Positions 45,411 through 54,670 are shown, numbered from the stretch's first letter. The stretch: 64,000 nt of DNA from Sedimenticola sp. (GCA_026992075.1 JALXAM010000007.1:1-64000), one strand, 5' to 3'. A program made the numbers and translations. The notes: generated by a model not told the origin, from the letters alone.

Positions 45411-46769
45411 CTATTCCGAAAACCGCGCCAGGAACTCCGACAGCTCCTTCGTCTTCTCCTCCATCAGCGTCTGATCGCCCCGGCTCTCCAGATTGAGGCG
45501 GATCACCGGCTCGGTATTGGAGGCGCGCAGGTTGAAGCGCCAGTTGTCGTACTCGATGGAGATGCCGTCGGTACGGTCCACGCTCCTGGCGCCGGGCAGG
45601 TACTTCTCCTCCACCGCCTTCATCGCCTCGGCGGCATCCTTCACCCGGAAATTGATCTCGCCGCTGGAGGGGAACTTGGCGATGCGCTCGTCCAGCATGC
45701 TGCTCAGGCTGCGGCCGGAGATGCTCATCAGCTCGGTGACCAGCAGCCAGGGGATCTGGCCGCTGTCGCAGTAGGCGAAATCGCGGAAATAGTGGTGAGC
45801 GCTCATCTCGCCGCCGTAGATGGCGTCCTCCTGGCGCATGCGCTCCTTGATGAAGGCGTGGCCCGACTTGCTCTGGATGGGAATCCCTCCCAGGGAGGTG
45901 ACGATGTCGATGGTGTTCCACACCAGCCGCGGGTCGTGGATGATCTTGCTGCCGGGATGCTTGCGCAGGAACACCTCGGCCAGCAGGCCGACGATGTAGT
46001 AGCCCTCGATGAAACGGCCGGTCTCGTCGAAAAGGAAGCAGCGGTCGTAGTCGCCGTCCCAGGCCACCCCCAGGTCGGCGCCGTGCTTCAACACCGCGTC
46101 GATGGTGGCCTGCCGATTCTCCGGCAGGATGGGATTGGGAATGCCGTTGGGGAAGGTGCCGTCGGGCTCGTGGTTGATCTTCACGAACTCGAAGGGCAGG
46201 TGAGGCTCCAGCAGGTCGACGATCTCCCCGGCGCCGCCGTTGCCGGCATTGACCACGATCTTCAGCGGCTTGAGCTTGTCCCGTTCCACGTAGCCCAGCA
46301 GCGCCTGGATGTAGTCCTCCTTCCAGTCGAGCTGTTCGACCTTTCCTTTCTCCCGTACCTCGGGAAACTCGTTCTTCTCCGCCAGCGCCCGGATCTCCTG
46401 CAGGCCGGTATCGGCACTGATGGGACGGGACTGCTCGCGCACGAACTTGAGCCCGTTGTAGTCCATGGGATTGTGGCTGGCGGTGACCATGATGCCGCCG
46501 TCGCAACCGTAGTGATCGGTGGCGAAGTAGACGCACTCGGTGCCGCACAATCCCAGCAGCTTCACATCCACCCCGCTGTCGGTGAGCCCCTCCACCAGCG
46601 CCGCGCGCAGCTTGGGACTGGAGAGGCGGATGTCCTCGCCCACCACCACCGTCCTGGGCTGCAGGAAGGCTGCGTAGGCCCGCCCGATGCGGTAGACCAC
46701 CTCTTCGTTGAGCTGGTCGGGGATGCGCCCACGCACGTCGTAGGCCTTGAAGCAGGTGATCTTGTCCAT
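45411..46769 (-). CDS. Phosphomannomutase/phosphoglucomutase
   Basis: The protein has 452 aa, ATG 46769 ([17 protein letters not shown]). It interconverts hexose 1- and 6-phosphates through an enzyme phosphoserine. Visible motifs are the phosphoserine loop [12 protein letters not shown], the metal loop [13 protein letters not shown], the sugar loop [19 protein letters not shown] and the phosphate-binding C-terminal [16 protein letters not shown]. AlgC/CpsG-type enzymes serve lipopolysaccharide and exopolysaccharide precursors. The track ORF from 46862 carries a 31-aa upstream extension. Confidence 0.96.
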   Translation of the reverse strand: MDKITCFKAYDVRGRIPDQLNEEVVYRIGRAYAAFLQPRTVVVGEDIRLSSPKLRAALVEGLTDSGVDVKLLGLCGTECVYFATDHYGCDGGIMVTASHNPMDYNGLKFVREQSRPISADTGLQEIRALAEKNEFPEVREKGKVEQLDWKEDYIQALLGYVERDKLKPLKIVVNAGNGGAGEIVDLLEPHLPFEFVKINHEPDGTFPNGIPNPILPENRQATIDAVLKHGADLGVAWDGDYDRCFLFDETGRFIEGYYIVGLLAEVFLRKHPGSKIIHDPRLVWNTIDIVTSLGGIPIQSKSGHAFIKERMRQEDAIYGGEMSAHHYFRDFAYCDSGQIPWLLVTELMSISGRSLSSMLDERIAKFPSSGEINFRVKDAAEAMKAVEEKYLPGARSVDRTDGISIEYDNWRFNLRASNTEPVIRLNLESRGDQTLMEEKTKELSEFLARFSE

Positions 46770-46875
46770 GGCTGTCGGTCCTCGGTGAGGTGCTGTGGAT
46801 TCAATCTGAAAATTGTACCACCGGGCCAGCGTCAAATTCGTCGACCCGGCACATGGGACCACCTTGTTCCCAGTT

Positions 46876-46932
46876 CGTAGGTCGGACTTCAGTCCGACAC
46901 TGCAGCCGTTGTCGGGCTGAAGCCCGACCTAC
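46876..46932. repeat. Dispersed palindrome family B (GTCGGGCTGAAGCCCGAC), tandem pair
   Basis: GTAGGTCGGACTTCAGTCCGACACTGCAGCCGTTGTCGGGCTGAAGCCCGACCTACAGG holds two units of the family. Other units lie at 47345-47362, 47512-47530, 49234-49256 and at the gltX 3' end. Confidence 0.75.
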
Positions 46933-46979
46933 AGGAAAACAAAAAGCGGGGAAAGGCGCCTGGTGGCGCGGCTCCAGGC

Positions 46980-47009
46980 AAAAAAACGGCCTGCATCTCT
47001 GCAGGCCGT
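46980..47009 (-). terminator. Rho-independent terminator after tRNA-Glu
   Basis: On the minus strand ACGGCCTGCA - 4-nt loop - TGCAGGCCGT is a perfect 10-bp stem followed by a T-tract (complement of AAAAAA at 46980-46986). It lies 8 bp past the tRNA-Glu CCA end. Confidence 0.9.
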
Positions 47010-47016
47010 CATCGGA

Positions 47017-47092
47017 TGGCGTCCCCTAGGGGAGTCGAACCCCTGTTACCGCCGTGAAAGGGCGGTGTCCTAGGCCTCTAGACGAAGGGGAC
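47017..47092 (-). tRNA. tRNA-Glu (UUC)
   Basis: The sequence is 76 nt: GTCCCCTTCGTCTAGAGG at the 5' end, anticodon loop CTTTCAC giving UUC, T-loop GGTTCGACTCC, acceptor AGGGGAC, discriminator G and encoded CCA. Confidence 0.97.
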
Positions 47093-47141
47093 GAATTGGG
47101 TTGCGGATTGTAACCGATCTCCGATCGTCCATCCACCGATC

Positions 47142-47217
47142 TGGTGGAGCCAGGCGGGATCGAACCGCCGACCTCGACACTGCCAGTGTCGCGCTCTCCC
47201 AGCTGAGCTATGGCCCC
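47142..47217 (-). tRNA. tRNA-Ala (GGC)
   Basis: The sequence is 76 nt: GGGGCCATAGCTCAGCTGGGAG at the 5' end, anticodon loop with GGC, T-loop GGTTCGATCCC and encoded CCA. It is the first gene of a two-tRNA transcript, 49 bp before tRNA-Glu. Confidence 0.97.
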
Positions 47218-47273
47218 GTTTTTCTCGCCGCGGCGCCGGGCCATCAGGACCCGCTGCCTCGCAAGAGGCGCGT

Positions 47274-47302
47274 ATCATAATCCAGGCTCCGGTGGCTGTC
47301 CA
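47274..47302 (-). promoter_or_regulatory. Promoter of the tRNA-Ala-tRNA-Glu transcript
   Basis: On the minus strand TGGACA and TATGAT (each 5 of 6 consensus) are separated by 17 bp. A GC-rich stretch ACGCGCC directly follows the -10, as in stringently controlled stable-RNA promoters. Confidence 0.8.
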
Positions 47303-47393
47303 TACCCGGAAATGAAAAATTTTCCAGGGCCGCTTGGCCCGTGGGCCGGGCTTCAGCCCGACAAATCTTCCAACCCGCCTGTAAGCCGACGGG

Positions 47394-47481
47394 CCGGTTC
47401 TTGTGGCGGGACCTCCGAGGCAGGGATGCCGAGGCGGAGCCTACAGGGAAGTATTCACGGCGTTCCCGCCACAAGAACCGG
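47394..47481. repeat. Structured repeat family D, copy 2
   Basis: Arms CCGGTTCTTGTGGCGGGA and its exact complement (18 bp) enclose a core CCTCCGAGGCAGGGATGCCGA...GGCGT that matches copy 1 (38240-38290) with only about four differences. The arms differ from copy 1 in sequence but are again complementary. It lies in the 317-bp gap 47218-47534, which otherwise holds the tRNA promoter and two family B units. Confidence 0.75.
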
Positions 47482-47534
47482 GGCGGCGGCGCGCCGAAAG
47501 TGTTGTTGTTGTCGGGCTGAAGCCCGACCTGCCA

Positions 47535-49208
47535 TCAGCCCCCTTTTTTCTCCACCTTGGCCCAGGAGTCGCGCAGCGTCACCACCCGGTTGAACACCAG
47601 TCTGCCTTGCTCCGCCTCCACGGCGTCGCGGCAGAAGTAACCCTCACGCTCGAACTGGAAGCGCTCTCCCGGGGCGGCGTCGGCCAGGGCGGGTTCCACC
47701 ACCGCCTGCACCACCTTGAGGGAATCCGGGTTGAGCAGCTCACCCAGTGGCGCGTCCTCGGCGGCGGGGTTGGGCACCCGGAAGAGGCGGTCGTAGAGGC
47801 GCACCTCCGCCTCCACCCCCTCACTGGCGGAGACCCAGTGGATGACGCCCCGTACCTTGCGCCCCTCAGGGTTACGGCCCAGGGTCTCGGGGTCGTAGTG
47901 GCAGCGCAGCTCGACGACCTCGCCCTGGTCGTTTTTCACCGCCTCGTCGCAGATGATGGTGTAGGCGTTGCGCAGCCGCACCTCGCCGCCGAGCACCAGC
48001 CGCTTGTACTTCTTGTTGGCGCTCTCGCGGAAATCGGCGCGGTCGATGTAGATCTCGCGGGTGAGCTTGAGCTGCCGGCTGCCCATGGCGTCGTCCTTGG
48101 GGTGGTTGGGCGCTTCCAGGGTCTCCACCTTCCCCTCGGGATAGTTGGTGATCACCACCTTGAGGGGATCGAGCACCGCCATGCGCCGGGGGGCGGTGCG
48201 GTCCAGATCCTCGCGGATGCTCGCTTCGAGCACCCCCATCTCCACGGTGCCGTCCACCTTGGTGACGCCGATGCGGTTGCAGAAGTCACGGATGGAGGCG
48301 GGAGTGTAGCCGCGCCTCCGCAACCCGGCGATGGTGGGCATGCGCGGGTCGTCCCAGCCTTCCACATGGCCCTCCTCCACCAGCTGGGTGAGCTTGCGCT
48401 TGCTCATCACCGTGTACTCGAGGTTGAGGCGGGCAAACTCGATCTGGCGTGGGTGGCAGGGCGCGCTGACGTGGTCCAGCACCCAGTCGTAAAGGGGCCG
48501 GTGATCCTCAAACTCCAGGGTGCAGAGGGAGTGGGTGATCCCCTCCAGGGCGTCGGAGATGGGGTGGGTGAAGTCGTACATGGGGTAGATGCACCACTCG
48601 TCGCCCGTCTGGTGGTGGATGGCGCCGCGGCGGATGCGGTAGAGGGTGGGGTCGCGCAGGTTCATGTTGGGCGAGGCCATGTCGATCTTGGCCCGCAGGG
48701 TGCGCGAGCCGTCAGGAAACTCGCCGGCGCGCATGCGGCGAAAGAGATCCAGGTTCTCTTCCACGGAACGGTTGCGGTAGGGGCTCTCGCGCCCGGGCTC
48801 GGTGAGGGTGCCGCGGTACTCGCGCACCTGCTCCGGGGTGAGGTCGCAGACGTAGGCCAGCCCCTTCTCGATCAGCTCCACGGCGAACTGGTAGAGCTGC
48901 TCGAAGTAGTCCGATGCGTAATAGAGACCGGACCACTGGTAGCCGAGCCAGCGCACGTCCTCCTTGATCGCCTCGACATACTCCACGTCCTCCTTGTGGG
49001 GATTGGTGTCGTCGAAGCGCAGGTTGCACTCGCCGCCGTAGTCCTCGGCGATGCCGAAGTTGAGCACGATGGACTTGGCGTGGCCGATGTGGAGATAGCC
49101 GTTGGGCTCCGGCGGGAAACGGGTGTGGATCTTCTCGTGCTTGCCGCTGGCCAGGTCCGCCTCGATGATCTGGCGGATGAAGTTGGTGGGTTTGTTCTGT
49201 TCCGACAT
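47535..49208 (-). CDS. glnS: Glutaminyl-tRNA synthetase
   Basis: The protein has 557 aa, the usual length. It charges tRNA-Gln. The class I signatures are [16 protein letters not shown] (HIGH) and [14 protein letters not shown] (KMSKS variant MSKRK), with the C-terminal beta-barrel anticodon-binding domain after about 340. It lies upstream of the tRNA pair and next to gltX on the same strand, so three tRNA-Glu/Gln functions are clustered. Family B repeats lie at both ends. Confidence 0.98.
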   Translation of the reverse strand: MSEQNKPTNFIRQIIEADLASGKHEKIHTRFPPEPNGYLHIGHAKSIVLNFGIAEDYGGECNLRFDDTNPHKEDVEYVEAIKEDVRWLGYQWSGLYYASDYFEQLYQFAVELIEKGLAYVCDLTPEQVREYRGTLTEPGRESPYRNRSVEENLDLFRRMRAGEFPDGSRTLRAKIDMASPNMNLRDPTLYRIRRGAIHHQTGDEWCIYPMYDFTHPISDALEGITHSLCTLEFEDHRPLYDWVLDHVSAPCHPRQIEFARLNLEYTVMSKRKLTQLVEEGHVEGWDDPRMPTIAGLRRRGYTPASIRDFCNRIGVTKVDGTVEMGVLEASIREDLDRTAPRRMAVLDPLKVVITNYPEGKVETLEAPNHPKDDAMGSRQLKLTREIYIDRADFRESANKKYKRLVLGGEVRLRNAYTIICDEAVKNDQGEVVELRCHYDPETLGRNPEGRKVRGVIHWVSASEGVEAEVRLYDRLFRVPNPAAEDAPLGELLNPDSLKVVQAVVEPALADAAPGERFQFEREGYFCRDAVEAEQGRLVFNRVVTLRDSWAKVEKKGG

Positions 49209-49233
49209 CGTCTCCTGATCTCAAGTCCGTTAT

Positions 49234-49256
49234 CGTCGGGCTGAAGCCCGACCTAC
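49234..49256. repeat. Dispersed palindrome family B unit upstream of glnS
   Basis: TCGTCGGGCTGAAGCCCGACCTA. It is a single family B unit in the gltX-glnS gap. Confidence 0.65.
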
Positions 49257-49271
49257 ATGGGCGGGCACATG

Positions 49272-49353
49272 ACGCAGGTTGGGCAAAGGCGCGCAGCGCC
49301 ATGCCCAACATCTTTCCTGTTCCGTTGGGCACGCTTCGCTTTGCCCAACCTAC
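49272..49353. repeat. Dispersed palindrome family C, copy 2
   Basis: GCAGGTTGGGCAAAGGCGCGCAGCGCCATGCCCAAC ... CGTTGGGCACGCTTCGCTTTGCCCAACCTAC closely matches the copy at 45281-45362 in the same orientation. Confidence 0.75.
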
Positions 49354-49360
49354 GGAAACT

Positions 49361-49402
49361 CCCTCTCCCCCTTGGGGGAGAGGGCCGGGGTGAGGGGGTG
49401 AA
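49361..49402. repeat. Dispersed palindrome family E, copy 2 (inverted)
   Basis: CTCCCTCTCCCCCTTGGGGGAGAGGGCCGGGGTGAGGGGG is the complement-orientation relative of 40373-40411. It lies just past the 3' end of gltX. Confidence 0.65.
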
Positions 49403-49418
49403 TCCTGCAACCCGGGCT

Positions 49419-50825
49419 TCAGCCCGACACCCCGTTTTCGATGTATCCGATGGCCCGGTCGATCCGCCGCAGGCAGGCCGCCTTGCCCACCATCTCCATG
49501 GTGAGGTCCAGGTCGGGGGAGGGACTGCCGCCGGTAACGGCAACCCGCAGGGGCATCCCCACCTTGCCGAAGCCCACCTCCAGCTCCTTCGCCACCGCCT
49601 GTAATACAGAATGGATCTCTTCCCGGTGCCAGTCCTCCAGTCCGGCCAGCTTCTTCCGCGCCAGCATCAGCGGCTCCAGGGCCGCAGGCCTGAGCGCCTT
49701 CTTGGCCGCCTTGGGATCGTACTCCTCGAAGTCGCGGTAGTAGAAGGCGGAGATCGCCGCCAGCTCCACCAACGTCTGAGCGCGCTCGCGCTGGGCTTCC
49801 ACCACTTTCACCAGATCCGGCCCCTCGGCCGGGTCGATGTCCAGGTCCCCCATGTGGGGCGAAAGCAGCCGGGCGATGTGGGCCGGGTCCAGGTTCTTGA
49901 TGTAGTGCTGGTTGATCCAGAGCAGCTTCTCGGTGTTGAAGGTGGAGGGCGAGCGGTTCACCTCGGAGAGATCGAACAGTTCCACCATCTCGTCCAGCGA
50001 GAAGATCTCCTGGTCGCCGTGGGACCAGCCCAGCCGCACCAGATAGTTGAGCAGCGCCTCGGGCAGGAAGCCGTCGCGCATGTACTGCATCACGCTCACC
50101 GCGCCGTGGCGCTTGGAGAGTCGCTGGCCGTCGGGACCCAGGATCATGGGCAGGTGGGCGTACTCGGGCACCGGCAGCCCCAGCGCCTGCAGCAGGTTGA
50201 TCTGGCGCGGCGTATTGTTGATGTGGTCGTCGCCGCGGATGACGTGGGTGATGCCCATGTCGGCGTCGTCCACCACCACGGTGAGGTTGTAGGTGGGCGA
50301 GCCGTCGCTGCGGCGGATGATGAGATCGTCCAGCTCGCGGTTGCTCACCCGGATGGTGCCGCGCACCAAGTCGCGAAACACCACCGTGCCCTCCTCCGGG
50401 TTGCGGAAGCGCACCACGTGGGGTTTGTCCGGGTCCACGTCACGGTTGCGGCAGTGGCCGTCGTAGCGCGGCTTGAGCTTCTTGGCCATCTGCTCCTCGC
50501 GCAGCTTCTCCAGCCGCTCCTTGGAGCAGTCACAGCGGTAGGCGAGCCCCTTCTCCAGGAGCTGGTCGATCACCTCGTTGTAACGGTCGAAGCGGTGGGT
50601 CTGGAAGAAAGGTCCCTCGTCGTACTCCAGCCCCAGCCAGGTCATCCCTTCCAGGATGGCGTTCACCGACTCCTGGGTGGAGCGCTCCAGGTCGGTATCC
50701 TCGATGCGCAGGATGAACTTGCCGCCGTGCCTGCGGGCGAAGAGCCAGGAAAAGAGCGCCGTGCGCGCGCCGCCCACGTGCAGATAGCCGGTGGGGCTGG
50801 GGGCGAAACGAGTTCTTATGGTCAT
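49419..50825 (-). CDS. gltX: Glutamyl-tRNA synthetase
   Basis: The protein has 468 aa. It charges tRNA-Glu, and supplies glutamyl-tRNA for heme synthesis in C5-pathway bacteria. The class I motifs are [17 protein letters not shown] (HIGH-type) and [10 protein letters not shown] (KMSKS-type), with the helical anticodon domain after about 330. The last residues are ENGVSG-stop, and the codons for S-G-stop lie within a family B repeat (TCGGGCTGAAGCCCG), so the C-terminus has been set by the repeat. Confidence 0.97.
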   Translation of the reverse strand: MTIRTRFAPSPTGYLHVGGARTALFSWLFARRHGGKFILRIEDTDLERSTQESVNAILEGMTWLGLEYDEGPFFQTHRFDRYNEVIDQLLEKGLAYRCDCSKERLEKLREEQMAKKLKPRYDGHCRNRDVDPDKPHVVRFRNPEEGTVVFRDLVRGTIRVSNRELDDLIIRRSDGSPTYNLTVVVDDADMGITHVIRGDDHINNTPRQINLLQALGLPVPEYAHLPMILGPDGQRLSKRHGAVSVMQYMRDGFLPEALLNYLVRLGWSHGDQEIFSLDEMVELFDLSEVNRSPSTFNTEKLLWINQHYIKNLDPAHIARLLSPHMGDLDIDPAEGPDLVKVVEAQRERAQTLVELAAISAFYYRDFEEYDPKAAKKALRPAALEPLMLARKKLAGLEDWHREEIHSVLQAVAKELEVGFGKVGMPLRVAVTGGSPSPDLDLTMEMVGKAACLRRIDRAIGYIENGVSG

Positions 50826-50948
50826 GATCGGCCGTCGGGAGGAAAAGGTGGAATTCTAGCAGGGAACGAAGCGGGGATCCCGGGTGTTCGCTCTGCCGCC
50901 TCTCGTCACCCGTGCCTGATCCGGAAGCCACGGAAAAACACTCCAACT

Positions 50949-50974
50949 GTTCTTGAATTGTTCTATAATAGAAC
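50949..50974 (+). promoter_or_regulatory. lexA promoter and candidate LexA operator
   Basis: GTTC-TTGAATT-GTTC-TATAATA-GAAC: two direct GTTC half-sites spaced N7 (50949, 50960) and a third, inverted GAAC spaced N7 (50971). The last pair is the perfect palindrome GTTCTAT-A-ATAGAAC. A perfect -10 TATAAT (50964-50969) lies inside it, 30 bp before the start codon, so LexA bound here would block transcription. Confidence 0.65.
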
Positions 50975-50998
50975 GAACCGAGCACCATGGAGCCCGCC

Positions 50999-51631
50999 AT
51001 GACCCGTCGAGATCCACCCAACCTCACCCGCCGCCAGCAGGAGATCTACGAGTACCTGTTGGAGCACCTGCACGAGTTTCCCCATCCCCCCACCCTGGAC
51101 GAACTGTGCCAGGCACTGGGCCTCAGTTCCCGGGGGTCGCTGCACAAGCAGCTCCAGGCGCTGGTGGAAGCGGGCCTCATCGAACCCATGAACAACAAGC
51201 GGCGCGGCGTGCGCCTCACGCCCCCTCCGGCGGAAGAGATCCCGGAGGACGAGCTGGAGTTGCCCCTCTACGGCCGTATCGCGGCCGGCCGTCCCATCGA
51301 GGCCATCGCCGGCCAGGAGACCATCCCGGTACCACCCCCGCTACGCACCGACAAGCCCTGCTACGTGCTGGAGGTGCGGGGAGACTCCATGATCGAGGAG
51401 GGAATCCTGGATGGCGACTGGGTGATCATCGAGCAGCGCGACCACGCCCGCAACGGCGAGATCGTGGTGGCCCTGGTGGATGGCGAGGAAGCCACCCTGA
51501 AGCGGATCGAGCAGAAGCCGGGCAAGGTGATTCTGCACCCCGCCAACAGCGACATGGAACCCATGACCTACCGCCCCGAGCAGGTGCAGATCCAGGGCGT
51601 CCTGGTGGGGCAGATGCGGCGATATCACTGA
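50999..51631 (+). CDS. lexA: SOS repressor LexA
   Basis: The protein has 210 aa. The start ATG 50999 has GGAG 6 bp upstream, and ATG 50987 (track) is weaker. A winged helix N-terminal domain (LTRRQQEIYEYLLEHL ... HPPTLDELCQALGLSSRGSLHKQLQALVEAGLIEP) is followed by the autocleavage Ala-Gly (RIAAGRP) and the S24 peptidase domain with catalytic Ser (GDSMIEEG) and Lys (ATLKRIEQ). It represses DNA-damage genes until RecA triggers cleavage. The recognition helix differs from the Escherichia protein (SSRGSLHKQLQ), which fits the unusual operator. It converges with the CBS protein. Confidence 0.97.
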   Translation: MTRRDPPNLTRRQQEIYEYLLEHLHEFPHPPTLDELCQALGLSSRGSLHKQLQALVEAGLIEPMNNKRRGVRLTPPPAEEIPEDELELPLYGRIAAGRPIEAIAGQETIPVPPPLRTDKPCYVLEVRGDSMIEEGILDGDWVIIEQRDHARNGEIVVALVDGEEATLKRIEQKPGKVILHPANSDMEPMTYRPEQVQIQGVLVGQMRRYH

Positions 51632-51647
51632 GGGTCCGGAATGGCGC

Positions 51648-52079
51648 TCAGGAATAATAGACGTACTTCTCCAGCTGTTCGATGACGAACTGCTGCTCGT
51701 TGATGATGTCCTTGACGATGTCACCGATGGAGACCAAACCGACCAGCTTGCCCTCCTCCACCACGGGAAGGTGACGGATGCGGTTCTCGGTCATCAGCGC
51801 CATGCATTCGTTGGTGGTGGTCTCCGGGCTCACCACCACCAGCTTGCGGCTCATGATCTCCTCCACCGGCGTGTCCCGTGAGCTCTTTCCCTCCAGGGCC
51901 ACCTTGCAGGTGTAATCACGTTCGGAGAAGAGCCCCACCGGCCTTCCCTGGTCCACCACCACCAGGGAGCCCACGCCCAGTTCCGCCAGCCGCTTGATGG
52001 CGTCGAAGACCTTTTCCCGGGGCGAAACGGTATAGACCTCGCCCCCTTTCTGCCGGAGTATGTCACGGACGGTTTTCAT
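51648..52079 (-). CDS. CBS-domain-pair protein
   Basis: The protein has 143 aa made of two CBS modules (KTVRDILRQKGGEVYTV and VEEIMSRKLVVVSPETT), ending DIVKDIINEQQFVIEQLEKYVYYS. Free-standing CBS pairs bind adenine nucleotides, but its partner is unknown. It converges with lexA and has no operon partners. The gap to mtnA (52080-52163) shows no signal. Confidence 0.9.
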   Translation of the reverse strand: MKTVRDILRQKGGEVYTVSPREKVFDAIKRLAELGVGSLVVVDQGRPVGLFSERDYTCKVALEGKSSRDTPVEEIMSRKLVVVSPETTTNECMALMTENRIRHLPVVEEGKLVGLVSIGDIVKDIINEQQFVIEQLEKYVYYS

Positions 52080-52163
52080 CGCGGTTCCTGCCTTCGGAAA
52101 TGATGCGGTCTTCTTTCAAGAATAGTCGAAAATCCGCCCATTGCCAGAGAGCCGGCGCGGGCC

Positions 52164-53231
52164 TCAGGGTTGACCCATGTGTTCCGCCAGCTTGTCCGCA
52201 TCCGGGGCTTCGATGACGCCCCGCTCGGTGACGATGTAGTCCACCAGGTGCGCCGGGGTGACGTCGAAGACGGGATTCCAGGCGCCGGTCCCCTCCGGCG
52301 CCACCGGCGAGCCGGCACAGTGCAGGATCTCTTCCGCCGCCCGGCTTTCGATGGGGATGGAGGCGCCGTCGGGACACTCCATGTCGATGGTGGAGGTGGG
52401 CGCCGCCACCATGAACTTCACCCCGTGGGCCCGGGCCGCCAGCGCCAGCGCGTAGGTGCCGATCTTGTTGGCCACGTCCCCGTTGGCGGCGATGCGGTCG
52501 GACCCCACCACCACCCAGCCCACGCCTCCGGCGGCCATGCAGGCCGCGGCGGCGCCCTCCACCTGCAGCAGCACGGGAATGCCGTCCCGCACCAGCTCCC
52601 AGGCGGTGAGGCGTGCCCCCTGCAGCCAGGGCCGGGTCTCGTCGGCATGGACCACCTCCACCAGTCCCCGGGCATGGGCGCTGCGAATCACGCCGAGTGC
52701 GGTGCCGTAACCGCCGGTGGCCAGGGCGCCGGCGTTGCAATGGGTGATGATGCCGGTGCGCTCCCGGATGAGGTCGGCGCCGTGTTCCCCCATGGCCCGG
52801 TTGGCGGCCCGGTCCTCCTGATGAATTCGTTGCGCTTCGGACAGCAGCGCCGGTTCCGGGTTCTCCTCCACCGGCAACCTGGAGATGAGCCGTTCCATGC
52901 GGGTCAGGGCCCAGCCCAGGTTCACCGCGGTGGGGCGGGCGCCGGCCAGCAGCGCCAGGGGACCGGCCATCTCCCGCCGCCAGTCGTTCCCTCTTCTGCG
53001 CCAGGCATCGCGCGCCGCCAGCACCACGCCGTAGGCGGCAGTGATGCCGATGGCGGGTGCCCCCCGCACCACCATGGCGGTGATCGCCTGGGCCGCCTCG
53101 GCGGCGGTCTCGCAGCGGACGAAGCGCTCCTCCCGCGGAAGCAGCCGCTGATCCAGGAGCAGCAGGGAATCCTCCTCCCAGAGGATGGCGTCGTCGGCGG
53201 TGACGGGGCGTTGCAATGTGATGCTGTGCAC
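52164..53231 (-). CDS. mtnA: S-methyl-5-thioribose-1-phosphate isomerase
   Basis: The protein has 355 aa. It isomerises methylthioribose 1-phosphate to the ribulose form in methionine salvage. Motifs: [38 protein letters not shown] with the catalytic Cys, and [19 protein letters not shown] with the catalytic Asp. It is divergent from mtaD with a 68-bp gap. The two are functionally linked in handling methylthioadenosine, though no mtnP phosphorylase is in the window. Confidence 0.96.
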   Translation of the reverse strand: MHSITLQRPVTADDAILWEEDSLLLLDQRLLPREERFVRCETAAEAAQAITAMVVRGAPAIGITAAYGVVLAARDAWRRRGNDWRREMAGPLALLAGARPTAVNLGWALTRMERLISRLPVEENPEPALLSEAQRIHQEDRAANRAMGEHGADLIRERTGIITHCNAGALATGGYGTALGVIRSAHARGLVEVVHADETRPWLQGARLTAWELVRDGIPVLLQVEGAAAACMAAGGVGWVVVGSDRIAANGDVANKIGTYALALAARAHGVKFMVAAPTSTIDMECPDGASIPIESRAAEEILHCAGSPVAPEGTGAWNPVFDVTPAHLVDYIVTERGVIEAPDADKLAEHMGQP

Positions 53232-53299
53232 GGGCAGTGGGGACAGGCGGTGAAATTTGGGCTATTTTACCGCTGATTCCCACCGCCAAACGCGAAGAG

Positions 53300-54607
53300 A
53301 TGGAAGCCGACCTCCTGGTTCACGCCTGCTGGATCCTGCCCGTGGAGCCCGCCCGACGGGTGCTGGCGCACCACGCCCTGGCGGTCACCGACGGCAGGAT
53401 CCTGACACTGCTCCCCTCCGCCGAGGCGAGGGAACAGATCCAGGCCAGGAAGGTGGTGGAGCTGCCCCGGCACCTGCTGATGCCGGGGCTGGTGAACGCC
53501 CACACCCATACCCCCATGACCCTCTTCCGCGGGCTGGCGGACGACCTGCCGCTGATGGAATGGCTGCAAGAGCACATCTGGCCTGCGGAACAGCAGTGGG
53601 TGAGCGCCGATTTCGTGGCCGCCGGCAGCCGCCTGGCCATGGCGGAGATGATCCGCAGCGGCACCACCTGTTTCAACGACATGTATTTCTTCCCCGAGGC
53701 CACGGCGGAGGCGGCCCGGGCGGCGGGCATGCGGGCGGTGGTGGGGATGATCCTCATCGATTTCCCCTCGGCCTGGGCCGGCAGCAGCAACGACTACCTG
53801 CAACGGGGGCTGGAGCTGCACGACCGGCTCAAGGGGGATCCCCTGGTGAAGGTGATCTTCTCGCCTCACGCTCCCTACTCGGTCTCCGACGAGCCGCTGC
53901 AGCGGGTGCGCACCCTGGCGGCAGAGCTGGAACTGCCGGTCCACATGCACGTGCACGAAACCGCCCAGGAGGTGGAACAGAGCCTGCGCGAACACGGCCT
54001 GCGCCCCCTGGCGCGGCTGGACCGGCTGGGCCTGCTGGCCCCGGACCTGGTGGCGGTGCACATGACCCAGCTCACCGACGAGGAGATCGGACAGGTGGCG
54101 GAGGCGGGCGTCCAGGTGGTTCACTGTCCCCAGTCCAATCTCAAGCTCGCCTCCGGTTTCTGCCCGGTGCAGCGCCTGCTGCAGGCCGGGGTGAACCTTG
54201 CCCTGGGCACCGACGGGGCCGCCAGCAACAACGACCTGGACATGCTGGCGGAAATCCAGAGCGCCGCCCTGCTGGCCAAGGGGGTGGCCCGGGACCCCGC
54301 CGCCCTGCCCGCCTTCCAGGCGCTGGAAATGGCCACCATCAACGGGGCGCGGGCCCTGGGGCTGGGAAGCGAGATCGGCTCCCTGCTGCCGGGCAAACAG
54401 GCCGACATGATCGCGCTGGAGCTGGAGACCGTCGAAACCACCCCGGTCTTCGATCCTGTCTCCCAGGTGGTCTACGCCGCCGGCCGGGAGCAGGTGACCC
54501 ACGCCTGGGTGGCTGGCCGGCTCCTGATGGCGGACCGGGCGCTGCTCACCCTTGACGAGGCCGCCGTTCTCGACGAGGCGCGCAGCTGGCAGGCCCGCAT
54601 CCGGTAG
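53300..54607 (+). CDS. mtaD: Methylthioadenosine/S-adenosylhomocysteine deaminase
   Basis: The protein has 435 aa from ATG 53300. It belongs to the amidohydrolase family of TRZ/ATZ deaminases: zinc ligands NAHTHTPMT and HMHVHETAQEV, HCPQSNLKLASG and GTDGAASNNDLDM. The family deaminates methylthioadenosine and S-adenosylhomocysteine to inosine derivatives. The track ORF from 53237 adds 21 spurious residues. The stop TAG opens a family A repeat. It is conserved next to mtnA and ubiG in other gammaproteobacteria. Confidence 0.95.
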   Translation: MEADLLVHACWILPVEPARRVLAHHALAVTDGRILTLLPSAEAREQIQARKVVELPRHLLMPGLVNAHTHTPMTLFRGLADDLPLMEWLQEHIWPAEQQWVSADFVAAGSRLAMAEMIRSGTTCFNDMYFFPEATAEAARAAGMRAVVGMILIDFPSAWAGSSNDYLQRGLELHDRLKGDPLVKVIFSPHAPYSVSDEPLQRVRTLAAELELPVHMHVHETAQEVEQSLREHGLRPLARLDRLGLLAPDLVAVHMTQLTDEEIGQVAEAGVQVVHCPQSNLKLASGFCPVQRLLQAGVNLALGTDGAASNNDLDMLAEIQSAALLAKGVARDPAALPAFQALEMATINGARALGLGSEIGSLLPGKQADMIALELETVETTPVFDPVSQVVYAAGREQVTHAWVAGRLLMADRALLTLDEAAVLDEARSWQARIR

Positions 54608-54670
54608 GAGCGGCGTCCTCGCCGCGAACACCCCGGACCACCTGGTTCGGCGCGGGGACGCGCCTCCTGC
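54605..54670. repeat. Dispersed palindrome family A, copy 4
   Basis: TAGGAGCGGCGTCCTCGCCGCGAAC and, after 17 bp, its relative GGTTCGGCGCGGGGACGCGCCTCC on the other strand. TAG is the mtaD stop. Confidence 0.7.

Noticed and set aside
45190-49402. Short-repeat clusters considered as a CRISPR array
   Set aside because: The units are palindromes of several families with irregular spacing. There are no uniform spacers and no cas genes.
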